Assembly: GCA_031556475.1 (NCBI GenBank)
Contig: JAVBSY010000159.1
Coordinates: 1-31,382 of the forward strand
Direction of reading: 5' to 3'
Length of the DNA: 31,382 bases
From: Azoarcus sp031556475
GTDB lineage: Bacteria > Pseudomonadota > Gammaproteobacteria > Burkholderiales > Rhodocyclaceae
The first letter of the stretch is position 1; each line of letters starts with the position of its first letter. This document shows, piece after piece, positions 30,436-31,382 of the stretch. The notes under the pieces were generated by a model. That model saw only the letters and a program-made list of their open reading frames with translations. It searched no databases and was not told where the DNA came from. The position numbers and the translations under genes are program-made.

Positions 30436-31382
30436 TCAGCGCGGCAGCACGCTTTCGCCCATCAAGAACTCATCCACCGCGCGCGCGCACTGGCGGCCCT
30501 CGCGGATCGCCCACACGACAAGCGACTGGCCGCGCCGCATGTCGCCGGCGGCAAACACCTTGGCGACGTTCGTCGCGTAACAACCTTCGCCATCGGTCGT
30601 TGCCCTGGCGTTGCCACGCGCGTCGGCGGTAACGCCGAAAGCATCGAGCACGCCGCCGACCGGCTGGGTAAAACCCATGGCGAACAGCACCAGATCGGCC
30701 TTGATCTCGAATTCCGAACCGGCGATCTCGCTCATCTTGCCGTCCTTCCACTCCAGGCGGACCGCTTTCAACGCCTTGACGCGACCGTTCTCGCCGATGA
30801 ACGCCTTGGTGGCAACGGCAAAATCGCGTTCGCAACCCTCCTCGTGGGAACTGGAAGTGCGCAGCTTCACCGGCCAGTATGGCCAGGTCAACGGCCGGTT
30901 TTCCTCTTCGGGCGGCATCGGCATCAACTCGAACTGCGTCACCGAGGCCGCACCGTGGCGGTTGGAGGTACCCACGCAGTCCGAACCGGTATCGCCACCG
31001 CCGATCACCACCACGTGCTTGCCCTCGGCGGAAATCGGATTGATCGCGCCGCCAGCCACTTCCTTGTTCTGCGCAATGAGGAATTCAAGCGCGAAATGAA
31101 CGCCGCTCAGTTCGCGTCCCGGTACCGGCAGGTCGCGCGGCACTTCGGCGCCACCGGCGAGCACGACGGCATCGAAATGCTTTTGCAGCCACGCCGCTTC
31201 GACGATTTCCGCCGTATCGCTGGCAATGCCCTTGGGCATGACCCGCACGCCGACCAGCGCACCGGTGCGGAAGGCAACGCCTTCAGCCTTCATCTGCTCG
31301 ATGCGGTGATCGATCAACTGCTTTTCCAGCTTGAAGTCGGGAATGCCGTAGCGCAACAGGCCGCCGATGCGGTCGTTCTTTT
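30436..31382 (-). CDS. gltD: Glutamate synthase small subunit, C-terminal part (partial)
   Basis: About 315 C-terminal residues are in the window and the 5' end lies beyond it. They begin NDRIGGLLRYGIPDFKLEK, the GltD FAD-domain signature. The segment continues with VVLAGGAEVPRDLPVPG, the NADPH-binding GKHVVVIGGGDTGSDCVGTS, and the final FAD motif KVFAAGDMRRGQSLVVWAI. GltD passes electrons from NADPH to GltB, which makes glutamate from 2-oxoglutarate and glutamine. gltB is expected upstream outside the window. The TTG at 31356 is an internal Leu codon, not a start. Confidence 0.96.
   Translation of the reverse strand, partial: KNDRIGGLLRYGIPDFKLEKQLIDHRIEQMKAEGVAFRTGALVGVRVMPKGIASDTAEIVEAAWLQKHFDAVVLAGGAEVPRDLPVPGRELSGVHFALEFLIAQNKEVAGGAINPISAEGKHVVVIGGGDTGSDCVGTSNRHGAASVTQFELMPMPPEEENRPLTWPYWPVKLRTSSSHEEGCERDFAVATKAFIGENGRVKALKAVRLEWKDGKMSEIAGSEFEIKADLVLFAMGFTQPVGGVLDAFGVTADARGNARATTDGEGCYATNVAKVFAAGDMRRGQSLVVWAIREGRQCARAVDEFLMGESVLPR

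Noticed and set aside
1..31382. CRISPR arrays, tRNA or rRNA genes
   Set aside because: No regularly spaced direct repeats and no tRNA- or rRNA-like sequence were noticed on either strand.

Overview
The window looks like a chromosome segment from a GC-rich betaproteobacterium. Evidence for this is the order hinT-tatA-tatB-tatC with a degP-type protease nearby, a DUF1840 gene (a family largely confined to Betaproteobacteria), the yqjD-yqjE-yqjK trio, and a cydP-cydA-cydB operon beside a sigma-54 activator. The species cannot be named from sequence reading alone.

Left part (1-10.3 kb): the end of a HIT hydrolase is followed by tatABC (Sec-independent export), a lipoprotein, a Bcr/CflA drug exporter, and a long minus-strand block. 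That block holds a hypoxanthine-guanine phosphoribosyltransferase, a DUF1840 protein, a QseB/PmrA-like response regulator with its histidine kinase, a DegP/HtrA protease and a small anchored protein. A perfect PmrA-type box sits just upstream of degP, which ties the two-component system to periplasmic protein quality control. The yqjDEK stress/membrane trio lies upstream of the block.

Middle (11-17.4 kb): an EF-hand protein, then a complete cytochrome bd oxidase operon on the minus strand (cydP-cydA-cydB, a NifX-like protein, cydX, a YbgE-like protein). It is divergent from a sigma-54 enhancer-binding protein with a cysteine-rich PAS-like sensor. The gap between them holds a near-consensus -24/-12 promoter for cydP and a perfect 13-bp inverted repeat at enhancer distance.

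Accessory element (17,420-22,605): 24-of-29-matching terminal inverted repeats starting TGTGGGA, with Tn7-like AATAAAG cores, enclose about 5.2 kb. The right end lies about 25 bp past the glmS stop codon, which is attTn7. No transposition genes are present. The cargo is a compact five-gene system: a BrxR/CapW-like WYL regulator and a SIS-domain protein on one side, and divergently a 615-aa radical SAM protein, a thymidylate-kinase-like P-loop protein and a GreA-like transcript cleavage factor. I do not recognise this set as a named system. It has the layout of a regulated defence module. One testable idea is that the radical SAM enzyme and the kinase make a modified nucleotide and the Gre factor protects the host RNA polymerase. 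This is the most interesting region of the window.

Right part (22.6-31.4 kb): glmS, a frameshifted SUKH/Smi1-type gene and glmU (UDP-GlcNAc synthesis) on the minus strand. Divergently there is a MaoC-phosphotransacylase fusion gene overlapping an acetate/butyrate kinase (acyl-CoA to acyl-phosphate to ATP), then a TauE/SafE permease and the 3' part of gltD, which runs off the window.
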